NCBI GenBank assembly: GCA_922989275.2 | Contig: OV277866.1 | Location: 77,536,328 to 77,600,327 of the forward strand | Origin: Gari tellinella | Lineage: Eukaryota > Mollusca > Bivalvia > Cardiida > Psammobiidae | Length of the DNA: 64,000 nucleotides | Reading direction: 5' to 3' | Shown here: one piece after another, positions 20,161 to 31,639 of the stretch | Numbering within the stretch: position 1 is the first letter of the stretch | Layout: each line of letters starts with the position of its first letter | Made by a program: the position numbers and the translations under genes | Notes under the pieces: model-generated | Seen by the model: the letters and a program-made list of their open reading frames with translations, nothing else | Told to the model about the DNA's origin: nothing | Databases searched by the model: none

Positions 20161-20605
20161 AGTAGGTTGAAAGTGAAGTAGAACGCACCTTAAAGTGCAT
20201 TGTGCTTACTTTTAGCCTGCTTTAACTCTTTGAACCCTAGTCCCGCATATAGGCTTGCTTTTCAAACAGTGTACATGAGAATAGTACACATGTCCTATAC
20301 AAACAGTGAAGACCCTGATCAGAGGGCTCCGAAAGGAGCCCTCTGATCAGGTTCTTCACTGTTTGTCACAATGCCAAACATTGACAAAAACAACCATTGA
20401 AAGTCAGAAATGGACTAGACTAAAATGGAAACTGGTATTTTCCATTTAAAGTTTCAGGGAGGAAAGAGTTAAATTAAGCTACCATCTACTGGGATATAGA
20501 AAATATTTCTGAGGGTACATGTTCATTACTCTATAAAGTGGAACTACAATGTATTTTCATCAGGGATTGAGTAAATTAAAGGCATATTTATGGAGTCATG
20601 GGTTA
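20160..20605 (+). mobile_element. Family A MITE split by a family B MITE
   Basis: The hairpin at 20160-20225 (GTAGGTTGAAAGTGAAG and complement) continues after the insertion with AAGCTACCATCTACTGGG and ends AGTCATGGGTTATA. B is at 20222-20472. Confidence 0.75.
20222..20472 (+). mobile_element. Family B MITE, TTAA at both ends
   Basis: Begins TTAACTCTTTGAACCCTAG and ends GGAGGAAAGAGTTAA. The hairpin arms are GACCCTGATCAGAGGGC and GCCCTCTGATCAGGTTC. Inserted in a family A element. Confidence 0.85.
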
Positions 20606-20927
20606 TAATCATCTTAGGAACATCAACCTTTTAAAGGCTGAATTTTTCATATAATCAACCTTTGAAAATTACCAGTTTGTTGAACTAAGGGCTGATTTTA
20701 AGAAAATAAATCGGAGTGAAAATAATATAAACAGTGCTGATTCATTAGAAATTTTCTAGAGGAAACTGTACATAGACTGATAAAAAAGAAAGGGTTAACC
20801 GCTTCAATGCTGGATTTTTAAACAGAATAGTCCTTGTCATTATCTGATTGGTGACAAGTACACATTGAATCTTGAGGAAGTTGTCCCAAAAATGATTAAA
20901 AATAAGGCAATCAGTGCAGACTGATAT

Positions 20928-21206
20928 TACAGTGAAAAAAACGTTATTCTTTCCCAAATAAACGCGTTTACGCTATATCTATTATTTCCATTGCAAACAG
21001 TTTGGAGCCAGATCAGACGCCGGGTAACCCGGCGTCTGATCAGGCTCTTAACTGTTTGCCACTCATATTAAAACGAATATGTGGAAACATAGTAAAGTTG
21101 CCATTTTCTACATTCTACCGTGCGATATAGTATTTACATCTAGCAGTTATTTAAAAGACAAAATATTCGTTTTTACTCACCGACTTTCGTTTTCCCCTGT
21201 ACAGTC
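20928..21206 (+). mobile_element. Family F MITE with decayed ends
   Basis: TATTCTTTCCCAAATAAACG, the AACAGTTTGGAGCCAGATC arm and the CGCCGGGTAACCCGGCG core are clear at 20941-21061. The right part has diverged and the tip is not clean. Confidence 0.75.
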
Positions 21207-21295
21207 ACAGACCCGCGTACGCCACATCACAGTACCCTGCAGGTGGGGTTCTACACGGTGAAGATCAGAGTTTTCCTGAAGGAAACTTGACTTCA

Positions 21296-21674
21296 CTCAT
21301 TACTCCTGAAATACACATTTTTACACCTTTGATTTAGGCCTCTACTGGAGAAAATATTTCTACTTCATAAAGTCGTGCATATATGCACCATAATGTTTCT
21401 ATATCCTAGCAGATCGCTGAAGTAAAACAAAATATACTGTTATTTTAAACCTGCTTTAACCCATTACCCATAGCCTGCTTCTATTTTTCAGCAGGTTAAA
21501 AGTAAAGCAGAATGTGCCTTAAGGCGCATTTACTTTCAGCCTGCTTTAAGCTACCATCTGCTAGGATATAGACAAAGTTATTATAATACACAAGTACAAT
21601 GTATGACTGTATAAAATGAATTTATTTTCTTTAGAGAAGGAATAAATAAAAGGCGTAAATGGGGTAATGGGTTT
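21296..21674. mobile_element. Two family A copies back to back
   Basis: 21296-21456 is an old copy in reverse, with ATTACTCCTGAAATACAC and TATCCTAGCAGAT. 21456-21674 is in forward orientation, beginning TTAACCCATTACCCATAGCC and ending GGGGTAATGGGTTTA, with one hairpin arm shortened. Confidence 0.7.
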
Positions 21675-21703
21675 AGCAATCATCTTTCTTCAAAACTAGA
21701 AAG

Positions 21704-21916
21704 TTAACCCTTAGCCTGCCAGTCACGACTATAGCTCCATATGCAAACAGCTTGGATCCGGATGAGACGCCGAGTAACTCGGCGTCTAATCGGATCCAAG
21801 CTGTTTGACACTCGGACAACATTTTCAGCGATTTTGAGCAACTTTGAAGCACTTTGAAACTTGAAGCAGACGAGAAATATAGCAGACGACAATTTATTTG
21901 GCGGGCTAAGGGTTAA
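21704..21916 (+). mobile_element. Family G MITE, TTAA at both ends
   Basis: Begins TTAACCCTTAGCCTGCC and ends GGCGGGCTAAGGGTTAA. The hairpin arms are AACAGCTTGGATCCGG and CGGATCCAAGCTGTTTG with core GCCGAGTAACTCGGC. A reverse copy is at 45814-46016. Confidence 0.88.
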
Positions 21917-23640
21917 AACTACATATCCATTACAAGATACAAGATACAAGAAACTTTGTTTATAGTCTGGTGTTTTCACAACATATTTAACATTAGCTAA
22001 AAGCTATTTACCGACATAATAACATAAGTTTCTTAACAATAAAATCAACCAACAGCCTGTAAAAAAAATACATTATCAAGTTAATACAGTAAAATTCTAC
22101 AAAGTGTATCATAAAAATACATTCATACATCACAGATTTTTGATATCACATATGAGATAGTTAGCTTTAGCTGGTGCACAAATAAAGAACAAGTAATGAA
22201 CGGGGTATTATGCAGACAACATAGATCCAGATCAGACATCAAGTAATTTGTTGCCCCATTTGGGTCAGTGATTGTCTGCATATACCACACCTATATAAAT
22301 CTATAGCGTACACACTTGTTTTTATAAAACTATTGTAACAGAATTAACATTGACAGTAACATGAATATGTATTAGAAAGGGGAATAACTCTTAAAATTCT
22401 AATGGAACTTGCAAACCAAGTGACCCAGCAACAACAAACCCTGTTGATGCAAAGCTGAAGCTCGCACCAAGAGGTGTTTGTTGCGCGATATTTATTCACT
22501 CATTTGAGTCACTTCCCAATAAACAGTGACCATGTATACCACAGTTAATATAAATCAAATCATTGCAACAAACAATGATTTGGGAAGCCTCATTTGCAAA
22601 TACCAACGTTCCACGAATGTTATATAACTTTCCCCTCCAAGAAATATTGTCCTGAGACTTGGACCCTGGCAGAACTGTGTGTAGGGCAACTCTGGTCTTG
22701 CAGTTGTCTTTTTATCCCACTGCTGCTACCATTTGTTTAAGACATATCCTGATGACCTGTTGATCATAACGCCTTGCCAGACAATTTCCTTGCAAAAAGC
22801 ATGGGTCTTGTGGACATGTCGATAGCAAAGAACCATTGAATCGTCTCATGTGCGACCCGACCTTTATATTTGACAGTTTAGTTAGAATTAACCATTGAAA
22901 AGCACTAGAGCATGAGTATAATCTGGACCTCACCAGGTAAACTGAGATTAGTATACCTTCCGGCAGCTTGTGTTGCACATGCTTTGACAGTTACATTGAC
23001 ACCTCAAATTCAATGGGAGGGGCTCCATCAATTGAACAATAACTTTTCATCCTATGGAAGCCAACATAATTATGCCATAAACGACCAAACTTTTTATACG
23101 CTATGGGCTAGAAAAGGATATATATGACTAGGTTTGGGGTTTTAGCATTTTCATTAGGCGTGTTCGACAACTCTTTCAAGAAATGGTCTAATCTGTTTAC
23201 AAGTTATCTTTCTTTGAGCAAGGGAAATTACTTTAATGGATCATCACCTTTAAAAATGAAAAAAAAAAATGTTTTCTTATTAATGCTGCAAGCCTTAGTT
23301 TGGTAAATAATTCATTCCAAAACCATAAGAAACATTTATTTAATATTTTTGAATATTTTAGTGAGTATATTTTGTTTCAGAAAAACTAACGTGACTATGA
23401 ATAGCAGAATTTATACACACGTTACATGACATTGATGGAACAGCGTCGCTGTACTATTTTTGGTAAGCTGTCTCATCTCATTTGCATATTATTTACAGTG
23501 CCCTGCTACGGATCTGGGTCAATCTGCGGCGGGGTTTGGATACAAAAATTAAAGGTTTACGCTAATTAGAAGGTAAGCGGTGTGACATTGTTTAACTGAT
23601 TGTGCATTATTGCCTTAGGAAACATAAGAAATTAAATAAA
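21917..23640. other. Low-repeat stretch of unknown content
   Basis: Apart from a degraded core-2 hairpin at 22213-22280, no repeat family was recognised. Open frames on both strands near 22712-23127 look like no known protein. A donor-like CCAG|GTAAAC at 22936 and an acceptor-like TTATTTACAG at 23500 exist, but nothing joins them convincingly. Confidence 0.35.
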
Positions 23641-23675
23641 CATCCATCACTTGTTCCAAGAGATGTTGATTTGAA

Positions 23676-23781
23676 ATGCCGCCGGCTAGATATGCGGCGA
23701 GATGGACTAATTTTATGCACGCGCTGTTTAAAGGAAGTGGATTCACTTTGATTTTCCGGTGTAATATGATCGCCACTGTCT
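23676..23781 (+). other. Candidate first exon (unproven)
   Basis: An ATG in a CpG-bearing stretch (ATGCCGCCGGC, CACGCGCTG) opens a frame reading MPPARYAARWTNF, and a donor CTGTCT|GTAAGT follows at 23782. I do not recognise the peptide. On the opposite strand at 23872-23886, CAAAATGGCGGAG is a YY1-like promoter motif. Together this could be a promoter region, possibly bidirectional. No downstream coding exon was found. Confidence 0.25.
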
Positions 23782-24243
23782 GTAAGTTAATTGCTTCCTG
23801 TATTAATTGGATTATCCTCAAACAATCAACATTAAAACATGTCGTATGCGACTCAAGTGTGTCTCGCGATCTCCGCCATTTTGCATTCATAAATAATTTT
23901 CCGAAGTGGGAGGGGAACATCCTCTTACTCTTAGAATTCGAATAACCGATTTGCCTTTTGCTGGTATCATGAGTCTTTCAAGTTTTCTGGTATGTCTGCA
24001 GTGAAGTAGACAGATCCACATTCCGGTTTTATTGAAATCAGGATTAAAATGCATGTCATCTTTTGAATGCCTGTATGTTTGGCTGTCTGTACAGTAACTG
24101 TTATCCAAGTTTCACATCTTTCCTCAAAATCTATAAAAGATCTATACAGTGACAGTATAGGTCGACATTTTTCAGAAGTTGGAAATACTACTATAGTAGG
24201 GTGCCTCATCAGCTGTCAAGCGAGTTTACCTATGTATCTGCTG

Positions 24244-24470
24244 CTAACCGCCTCTAAAGCTCATTGGTAGCGCGTCTGCTTGCAGTGCAGGAGGTTGGGG
24301 GTTCAATCCCCGTCCGGGTCAAACCAAAGACTTGAAAATTGGAAGTAATTGCTTCCCTTTTTGGCGCTCTGGATTTCATGTTAGCATTACAAAGGGTTTG
24401 TCAGTGTCAAGATAAAGTGACCGGCCAGTTACAGTCCCAATGATGCACCTAAAAAGTGTCCCTTCTCATA
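24244..24470 (+). mobile_element. tRNA-derived SINE (Cys-like head)
   Basis: AAAGCTCATTGGTAGCGCG and GGGGGTTCAATCCCC are A and B boxes. The anticodon loop TTGCAGT would read GCA (Cys). The body AACCAAAGACTTG and TTGGCGCTCTGGATT is shared with the copy at 25255-25450. Confidence 0.7.
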
Positions 24471-24481
24471 ATCATCAGAAT

Positions 24482-24620
24482 TGATGGCGTTATAGCGACT
24501 TGGCCTGGGAATCGAACCCGGGACTTTCTGCTTGCAAGGCGAGCGTTATAGCTATTGAGCCAAAAGTCCGGACATTAGGCTCTAGGGCCCAACACTGCCT
24601 ATAATCTATATTTCACTATA
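24482..24620 (-). mobile_element. tRNA-derived repeat (Ala-like), copy 1
   Basis: The minus strand has GGCTCAATAGCTATAACGC, a loop with CTTGCAA, and GGGTTCGATTCCC. It shares flanks (AACACTGCCT in plus orientation) with the copy at 24777-24906. Stem mismatches argue against a working tRNA. Confidence 0.65.
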
Positions 24621-24776
24621 CTCAGGACTCCCCATCTTAATTTTGAGGTCCTTTTTATCTCTCAGAGATTATACCTTTCGACTTGTGGTAGCTACCACAC
24701 ATCATTTCTGACGGTGATCCATGCATTGGGCAAGGACAGTCATCACCAGATGGGGCTGAAAAACCCCATTTGCTGA

Positions 24777-24906
24777 CAACACCATTATAGTGACTGGGCC
24801 CAGGAATCGAACCTAGGACCTCCCGCTTGCAAGACGAGCATTATAACTATTGAGCCAAAAGTCCGGACGTTGGGCTCGAGGACCCAACACTGCCTGTATT
24901 TCACTA
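24777..24906 (-). mobile_element. tRNA-derived repeat (Ala-like), copy 2
   Basis: Same unit as 24482-24620: GCTCAATAGTTATAATGC, loop CTTGCAA, TAGGTTCGATTCCTG. Two copies 300 bp apart in the same direction suggest a local duplication or a preferred insertion site. Confidence 0.65.
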
Positions 24907-25115
24907 CAGCGTAGAAGTAATAAATAGCAATGTTGTTGAACTTGAAGACAGTTGACTTGAGAGTTGACTTCAAAAGTAAAACAGAATGCTGATGCTGAGG
25001 AGCTTTTTACTTTTCTTAAAAGTCTTCTTAAAGTAGCCACCTGTCAGGTTGTATGTAAATTGTAATGTTTCTGGAGAGTAGGAGCACTTGGTGATTGTCA
25101 ATTTGAGTTTTGACG

Positions 25116-25450
25116 GACTGTCAGGTAGCTCAAATGGTAGAGCCCGGGACCAGGGGGAATCATCATTGGGTGTAGTGCCTGATTGTTGGACTGTTTGTCA
25201 GTGGAGGACTGGACTAGTGTTACACTTTCATCAAGAAGTCTGAAACTAACTAAACCACCTGCATAGCTCAGTGGTAGAGCGTCCACTTGTAATGTGGGAG
25301 GTAGCAGGTTCAATCCACAGCCGGGTTAAACCAAAGACTTATAAAATGGTAGTAATGAAATGGGTCCCTCCTTGGCGCCCAGGATTGTGGGTACAAACAA
25401 ATAAAACTAATCTCAATGACTGGAGAAATCAATTAACCTGAAGAAGCTAG
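25116..25450 (+). mobile_element. tRNA-derived SINEs, one partial and one fuller
   Basis: 25116-25250 keeps only an A-box-like GGTAGCTCAAATGGTAGAG. 25255-25450 has GCATAGCTCAGTGGTAGAG and AGGTTCAATCC, with a loop TTGTAAT (nominal GTA), then the same AACCAAAGACTT body as 24244-24470. Confidence 0.65.
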
Positions 25451-25459
25451 TGTCCCATT

Positions 25460-26220
25460 CATACTAGTTTACAATTGCACCGCCAAAAACCCCATACATT
25501 TTCTGTAAATTTTCTTATCAATAAACTTTAGAACCTGTCAGCAGGTCTTTTTGGTATTTTCATAGAAATTAATTGGCCATCTCTTTTGACATTAACCTAG
25601 CCATATATTGTGACATTAATCTGGCCATTTCTAAGTGTGACATTAACGAGGTTAGGGTTTGGGTTGATGGCAGGCCAATAATTATTGTAAAGTGCTCCCT
25701 ATTTTATTTTAACAGACTGCTTGAGTCTTTCGTATTTATTCATGACATAAAACATTTTAAATATAAATCTCACAATTTACAGAAAGCTACTTGTGCGAAA
25801 TTGTGCCAGGTAAAAACAAAAGCTACTTTTGCCATTGTTAATTCATTTGACCCAGCAGTTTATCTATCATGCAATCTCCCGCTTCAAAAGCACATGCCTT
25901 GTGGTGAGCTATGATTTGCAGATTTATAATGACAATCCCAGTGAACAGATGTTCTACTAGAAATGTATCAACCACGGTACAGTAAAGTCCCACCATTATT
26001 TATAATCACTCGAAATAAGGTTGTTTTGGGTGTTTGACTTTGATGCAGGAGGCTGCTTGAAGAAAAATGAAGTAAAAAAAATTATCAGAACGTTGTGGTG
26101 TATGAATATCTGAGCACTTTATTTTCCTATTTATTTAAGCTGCCACAGAACCTTTCCATGATCACCATTGTGTCTGCAGTAGTGGGGGTTATTGTAATCT
26201 TATCCTTACCATGAAGGAAT
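25460..26220. other. Stretch without recognised features
   Basis: A small local repeat (GACATTAAC blocks at 25588-25650) and an unrecognised 113-codon frame at 25573-25914 lie here. The frame shows no family signature and no supporting splice sites. Confidence 0.3.
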
Positions 26221-26452
26221 ACAGTGCTCCAGCTAGGATTTGATTAGGGCAGGGTGCTGTTGAGCGTGAGGGCACACAAATGCGACGGGGTGGGTATGGG
26301 AGGGGGGTTACCCCCTTTCATAGGGGGGGTATGGGGGGCCTCCCCCAGATTTTTTTTAAAATTTAAACCTCAAATAAGCCTTCTGGTGCGTTTTCTGACT
26401 GGAAATACTGTTTACTCTTTGTAGGAGAAATCATAAAAAAATGGTGTGTCTG

Positions 26453-26695
26453 TCATAACCCTTTCATTGTACATGTACGATTTACCACTTGTACTCGTAT
26501 TTTCATTATTAAGTCAATTTGCCTTAAGAGGTCCAAAGGGAGGTTCTTCTTAGCGATGAAATGAAGAACTTTCAAATCATCTGCCATTGATTTAGTTGTT
26601 TTTGTGCTGATGTTTTCAACGACATCTGGTAGCTTTCTGCTGAGGGATAAAGCCAAGAAGGTCTTGTGTATGTTGCTGACTTCATGAGCTTTCAC
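26453..26695 (-). pseudogene. Possible transposase N-terminal remnant
   Basis: The frame starts MKAHEVSNIHKTFLALSL and includes VLHFIAKKNLPLDLL. The spaced His residues followed by an FIAKKNLPL-type block resemble the zinc-finger end and following helix of hAT-type transposases. Only about 80 residues remain and no catalytic region is seen. It could also be chance, since the match is from memory of the motif pattern. Confidence 0.45.
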
Positions 26696-26929
26696 CTTGA
26701 CCAGCCTTAATGTCTTGCATCCAATGTTGATTCAGGTTTTGTTGATGTTAGAGCCTGTACTGTACTCTTGGCATAGAGAGCAGAACATAGAAGTGGTGCT
26801 CTTATGATCTTATCCTCCTCTCCAATTCAAACTTAAGCTTGTAGCCATGGTCTTCCTTGTTGCCAGTCTTACTGAAATCCTACTTTATGACTGGTGTCAT
26901 ATAAAATTTTCACCCTGTTAAAATGTCAC

Positions 26930-27790
26930 CCCTGGGTAAAATTTTGATATCAAATATTCACCCCGAAAATTTAATAGCGAAATTTTCAAACCCACCCCCT
27001 CTGTGAAAATGTCACCCCCCCCCCCCCCCCCCATAATTATATAAAAAAATTGTATTGTATATAAACTCGCCATAAAAGCTAAAGAACTAATTGAAAATAA
27101 CATATATTTGATGTGCAGATCAAATGACTAGGTTTGATGGTTGGGTGTTGATCAAATAACTAAGTGGGGGGTGGGGGGGGGGGGGGGGGGGGGGAATGTT
27201 AACGGCATCAACTTTTCAACCCCCCTCTCCAACTGAAGTCATTTGCAGGGCATAGTATCCTAGTGATAGGAATAAACTTATCATCAAAACTAAACAACTA
27301 AAGAGAATTATAGTTGATGTGTAGATCAAATGACTAGGTTCCCTGTTTGATGGTTGGGTATTAACAAAGGAGGGGTGAAATTTTAACGCCATATGATCAA
27401 ATTTTCACCCCTCTCAAATTGAAATCATTTGCAGAGCATAGTAACCTAGGGATAGGAGGAAACTCATCACCAAAACTAAATAACTAATTGAAAATAATTA
27501 TTTTTGATGTGTAGATCAAATGACTTAAGCTTTGATGGTTGGGTGTTGACAAGGGAGGGTGTTGAAAATTTAACACCATCAAATTTTCACCCCCTCCCAA
27601 AATGAAATTATTTGCAGGGTATAGTACCCAAGGGATAGGAATAAACTCATCATCAAAACTAAACAACTAATTGAAAAAAGTTGATGTGTAGATCAAATGA
27701 ATAGGGTCAATGGTTGGATGTTGACGAGAGAGCGGGGTGAAATTTTAACGCCATCAAATTTTTACCCCCCTCCCCAACCTCCCCAAATCA
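26930..27790. repeat. Tandem repeat block, units of about 177-207 bp
   Basis: The block GATCAAATGA with GATGGTTGGGTGTTGA recurs near 27112, 27319, 27508 and 27685, each time with AAATTTTCACCCC and AACTCATCATCAAAAC. Units have diverged and one carries long runs of G (27171-27194) and C (27015-27032). Confidence 0.75.
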
Positions 27791-28375
27791 AAGTATCTAA
27801 GATACATAAATACAAAATAACATCAAGAATACAAGTGACCAATATATTGCATTAGGGAGAAGTGTTGCCAAACTTTGAGAGGGGTGTGAAAAAATTATGA
27901 AGGGAGTGAATATTTCCCTATGAAAATTTGACCTAGCTGACACCGGCACAAGGAGGCTTTTTTTGGCTGTTCAAAAGGTGGGGCTGTACTTGTGCGGTAA
28001 ACATTACTATATGATAAAATATCAGTTTGCTGCAACTGGGTCTGGCTGCGATGGGCAGTCAAAACTGTCGATACCGATCGTAACAAATGGATTGGTAAAA
28101 CTTCAGTCTGAGTTCAGGCCTTTTTTCTGGTGCATCCACAGGTCCGTTACACGAACCAATTCCCAATTAGAAATTGTAAGAATAATTCCCAATTTGAAAA
28201 AGACAAAAAAAAATTTAAAAAAAAATAATTTTTTTTTTTTTTTAAATTTTTTTTTTTTAGGGCAGGGCGTGATTGATTAGGGCAGGGCGTTGGTAAACAA
28301 AGGCAGGGCGCGGCGCCCTTCTAAAAAGGCCTAGCTGGAGCACTGGAATATATGTGTATACGGTATATTTGACAA

Positions 28376-28436
28376 CTGGGTAGAACCTTATCAGAGGGTT
28401 CCTGAAGAAAACCCTCTGATCAGGGCATGCATTGTT
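28376..28436. repeat. Core-2 hairpin (family B-like)
   Basis: ACCTTATCAGAGGGTT and AACCCTCTGATCAGGG form a hairpin of the B type. The outer element was not delimited. A family A hairpin remnant (TGCATTCTGCTTTATTTTC) follows at about 28740. Confidence 0.5.
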
Positions 28437-29036
28437 GGTTTCTCCTTAGACATTGTCTGGAAACAGTTCTTGAATATCAACACAAACTTAAGCTTTCCAT
28501 AATAATAAGTATAAAAGTCTCATTGCAAAGTTCAGCATTGTAATTGTTAAAGTTGTTGGGAGATACTCTTACACTACACAGTTTGAGGCCCTGCTGAGAC
28601 ATGATATTGGATTGAATGGATTAACCTAGAAAGTCAAAGGCTATTGTGAATGAAGTTATATGACCTGAATACTTTTCACAGAGTATTTATTGGGTAACTG
28701 GCTAATGCATCCACGCAAAAGAAGGCTTGCTTTCTGATGGCTGCATTCTGCTTTATTTTCATCCTGATTTTGAGCTACCACCAGTGTAACTGTTAACTTT
28801 AACGGTGCAAGACATTTATGAGATGATTTAATTTTTTACTCTGATTTAATCATTTATTATGAAATGGGTCTTGCCCTATTTCTAATCATTTAGGTAACCT
28901 TGCATATTTCGTCATTGAAGTGTTTTTTCGGACCCCCTGAGTTTGTTAAGCTGAAGATGTTATCAGATAAATTCCAAGTTGATGGCTTTGAGATAATTAT
29001 AGTAGATAACCAGAGAGAAAAAAAGATGTAGAGTTA

Positions 29037-29267
29037 TAATTCTTTGCATGCTGGTGATGAATATTTAGAATTTGTGATTTTACAAACCTTTTGGATTCAG
29101 ATCAGGCCCATCACATGTGGGGCCTGATGACAGATCTGAATCCAAACTGTTTGCATTCAGATTCAACTTCTGTAAAATTGAGAATAACAACTGTACATTT
29201 AGTGATTTACTAAATAATCAAAGCTGATTTTAAAAATAACTCTTGAAGATGACTTGCAAAGAGTTAA
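29037..29267. mobile_element. Family I MITE (TTAA type)
   Basis: TTCTTTGCATGCTGGTGATG on the left and GACTTGCAAAGAGTTAA on the right. The centre is GGATTCAGATCAGGCCC pairing with GGGGCCTGATGACAGATC. Related to 43921-44075. Confidence 0.6.
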
Positions 29268-29460
29268 ACTAAGGGGCGCTTGAGAGAAGCAAAGCCTGCA
29301 GGTACACATGCTTGAAGTATGTAGACACTTGCAATGATTGCATGTACATATGTACATATATAAATTATAATGGGCTGAAAGTCTGAGATAGTTTCAAATG
29401 AGTGGGATATTTGATGGTATTTTCAATAGAAAACCCCATATATCTCCAGCAAACCCTATG

Positions 29461-29699
29461 TTAACCCATTACTTCATAAATACACCATTTTACACCTTTG
29501 ATTTAGTCCTCCACAAAAAAGCATAGTTCCAATTGATGTGAATATGTATCATAAGAAATAGTTTCTGTATCTTATTAAATTAAAGCAGACTGACAGTAAA
29601 GCAGAATGCACCTTTAGGTGCATTCTGCTTTACTTTCAACATGCTTTAAGTGACCATCTGTCTTCAAAACTAGCAACTGGCTATGAGATAATGGGTTAA
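29461..29699 (-). mobile_element. Family A MITE, TTAA at both ends
   Basis: TTAACCCATTACTTCATAAA on the left and GAGATAATGGGTTAA on the right. The hairpin centre is AATGCACC pairing with GGTGCATT, a paired change relative to the usual AATGCGCC/GGCGCATT. Confidence 0.85.
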
Positions 29700-29734
29700 G
29701 ACAACCAGAAGGGCCTCAAAGGTAATTTTGATGA

Positions 29735-30200
29735 GTTAACAACTAGAGTTAACAACTAGTCATACTTAGTAGTCTCTGTCTGACAAAACAAGGGATGGGA
29801 ACCTGGAATCGAACCAGACAGTATCAATTGATAACCAAACAACTCTGCCTGATTATGCTTTCACTCTATACTGATAGCCTGTTTCTAGTATTGTAGACAA
29901 GTAGCATAGCTATGTGCAAGAGTAAAAGGTTAAATAAATGAGGATTTAGTATTTGAAATACCCGATACATACTCAACTTGAACTTATCAGGTGCTGTGTA
30001 GAAGTTACGTTGATGGAATAGTAGCATTCCAAGTTGTTACAGTAGCTGGGGAACCAGCCAGATGCCAGCAGGAGATTGTGGTAGTGCTGGTCCCCGACAT
30101 GTGGCTCGATGAAACCTAGGAATCCTTAGGGAGAGGTAGTGCTGGCAGAGGATGCTTTCTACTCTCATCAGATAATAATAATAATACTGTAATCTATTGA
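29735..30200. other. Stretch with little recognised
   Basis: A degenerate tRNA-like sequence is possible on the minus strand near 29789-29855 (GGTTCGATTCCAGG). A family A tail remnant is at about 29866-29936. The segment 30005-30180 was not recognised. Confidence 0.3.
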
Positions 30201-30213
30201 TGTATGTGTTAAC

Positions 30214-30405
30214 GTTGAACTTCGATATCTCAAACTGGCTTAACTCTAACTATCAAAAAGTTCGACATATGAACTGCATTAGTTCATGCTCGGTTAGGTC
30301 GAACATACCCATATTTCAAAGTTAAAACGTGGCCAAGCCACGTTTTAACTTTTAATTACGGGTATGTTTGATTTAACCTAATTCTAGATATCGAAGTTCG
30401 ACTGT
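30214..30405. mobile_element. Family D mariner-type MITE with flanking direct repeat
   Basis: TTGAACTTCGATATCTC on the left and GATATCGAAGTTCGAC on the right are inverted. The hairpin is AAAGTTAAAACGTGGC and GCCACGTTTTAACTTT. A 19-bp identical direct repeat, at 30201-30219 and 30403-30421, overlaps the element ends and the flank. Confidence 0.65.
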
Positions 30406-30650
30406 ATGTGTTAACGTTGAATCATTAGATCAGTGTGTAGCTTCACTGTTCATATGAGGTTATGGTCTTTAGGTAGGTTAAATGCTAATGACGACATGTT
30501 CTTGGGAGGAAAAAGAAGATAGGTTAATGATGAATGGTTTACACTAAAAATCACTTACAGAAATAATAAAAGATCTGTTTGATATTGCTTGTTTGTTATC
30601 ATTCAGTTGGTTTCCTAGGATGCGAATTAGGATAACTGTTAATAGTACAT

Positions 30651-30842
30651 CAGGGCTCGAGATAAGAGGGAGTTATTTCAACAAATCAAACATTAATTTT
30701 CTCACTCATTTCAGCACCAAATCCTATGGTGTCACTACTCATTAGAATCGTCTCGAAGAGATGATTCTAATGAGTAGTCACACCATAGGGTTTAATTCAG
30801 AAATAAAGATTTTAGTTTTTGAAAAACTACCCTTAATCTGGA
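30651..30842. mobile_element. Family E MITE
   Basis: CAGGGCTCGAGATAAG on the left and a damaged CCCTTAATCTGGAATGG on the right. The hairpin with CATTAGAATCGTCTCG is present, with one mismatch in the second arm. Confidence 0.8.
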
Positions 30843-30954
30843 ATGGTGTACATGACGTATTACTGTATCTTTGAACATTTCACCGGGCTGTAGATAGCAG
30901 ACAGTAAATTCTTCATTCTAAATTCAATGCTGATCTTTCTGCTTTATTTTCAAT

Positions 30955-31129
30955 TTGCTTTAATCCTTTGCTGTGTAACTCATGATAATATGTGAATACT
31001 ACACTTGTCCTATGAAAGTGACTGAGAGTGAGGCAGAATGCGCTGTAAGGCGCATTCTGCTTTACTTTTAACCTGCTTTAAGTAGTCACCTATCTTCAAA
31101 CTTGAAACAGGCTGTGGAGTAAAGGGTTA
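30955..31129 (-). mobile_element. Family A MITE, left flank replaced
   Basis: The hairpin (GAGGCAGAATGCGCTG and GGCGCATTCTGCTTTAC) and the end GTGGAGTAAAGGGTTAA are A. The left part carries ACTACACTTGTCCTATG, a family B-like block, suggesting a chimera. Confidence 0.6.
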
Positions 31130-31387
31130 AAACTTAACTGAGTAAAAGGTTTACAATTCACATTCCATTGCAGATTTTAAGTGGTTGTGCAGGAAATTGA
31201 CAGGAAAGACTTATGGGCGTGAACTGAGGCCGTAATAAAATGGAACATGGATTTTCCATGTTAAACTCTCTCTAAGTTTGAGATATTTGAAATAATTAAT
31301 CAGCATTAAAAGGCTAAATGATTTGGTATTATTAACAACTTGCTTTTAGCAAAACACAAATCAGTCCATACTTTTGGTCTCAATGTT

Positions 31388-31471
31388 TGTGTGCTTTGTC
31401 TCTTAGTCTGTCTGTGTGCTTTGTCTCTTAGTCTGTCTGTGTGCTTTGTCTCTTAGTCTGTCTGTGTGCTT
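31388..31471. repeat. 25-bp tandem repeat, three and a third units
   Basis: The unit starts TGTGTGCTTTGTCTC and ends TTAGTCTGTC. Copies at 31388, 31413 and 31438 are identical, followed by nine bases of a fourth. Identical copies imply recent expansion. Confidence 0.9.
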
Positions 31472-31639
31472 AGCCTTTGCACAATTAATGAACATTATAG
31501 CAATTAGTGATCTCTAATTTCTAAACAACAGTTTTACTGCTTATGCTATTATACAGTACAATAGTAACACAGATGGCTCCTATAGCTGTCATCTTTCTGT
31601 AAGGACATAGCTTATAGAATATGTGTTTTTACAGTAATT

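Larger units (their letters stand above)
26222..28345 (-). mobile_element. hAT-like element (hAT-2), 2.12 kb
   Basis: Perfect 16-bp terminal inverted repeats: CAGTGCTCCAGCTAGG at 26222-26237 and its complement at 28330-28345. GAATA flanks both sides, a possible 5-bp target duplication. Subterminal GGGCAGGG motifs occur at both ends. It holds a decayed transposase-like fragment and a tandem repeat block, plus C/G and A/T homopolymer runs. Confidence 0.8.

Noticed and set aside
22395..22480. Short minus-strand frame with a plausible hydrophobic C-terminus ending before a TAA
   Set aside because: Upstream in frame a TGA is reached with no usable acceptor between, and no matching exons were found. 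About 30 open codons can arise by chance.
24482..25330. Cluster of functional tRNA genes
   Set aside because: Stems are mismatched, nominal anticodons vary between copies of one unit, and the copies share non-tRNA bodies, as expected of SINEs.
25573..25914. 113-codon plus-strand frame
   Set aside because: No recognisable domain and no splice signals. The start lies in a local GACATTAAC repeat.
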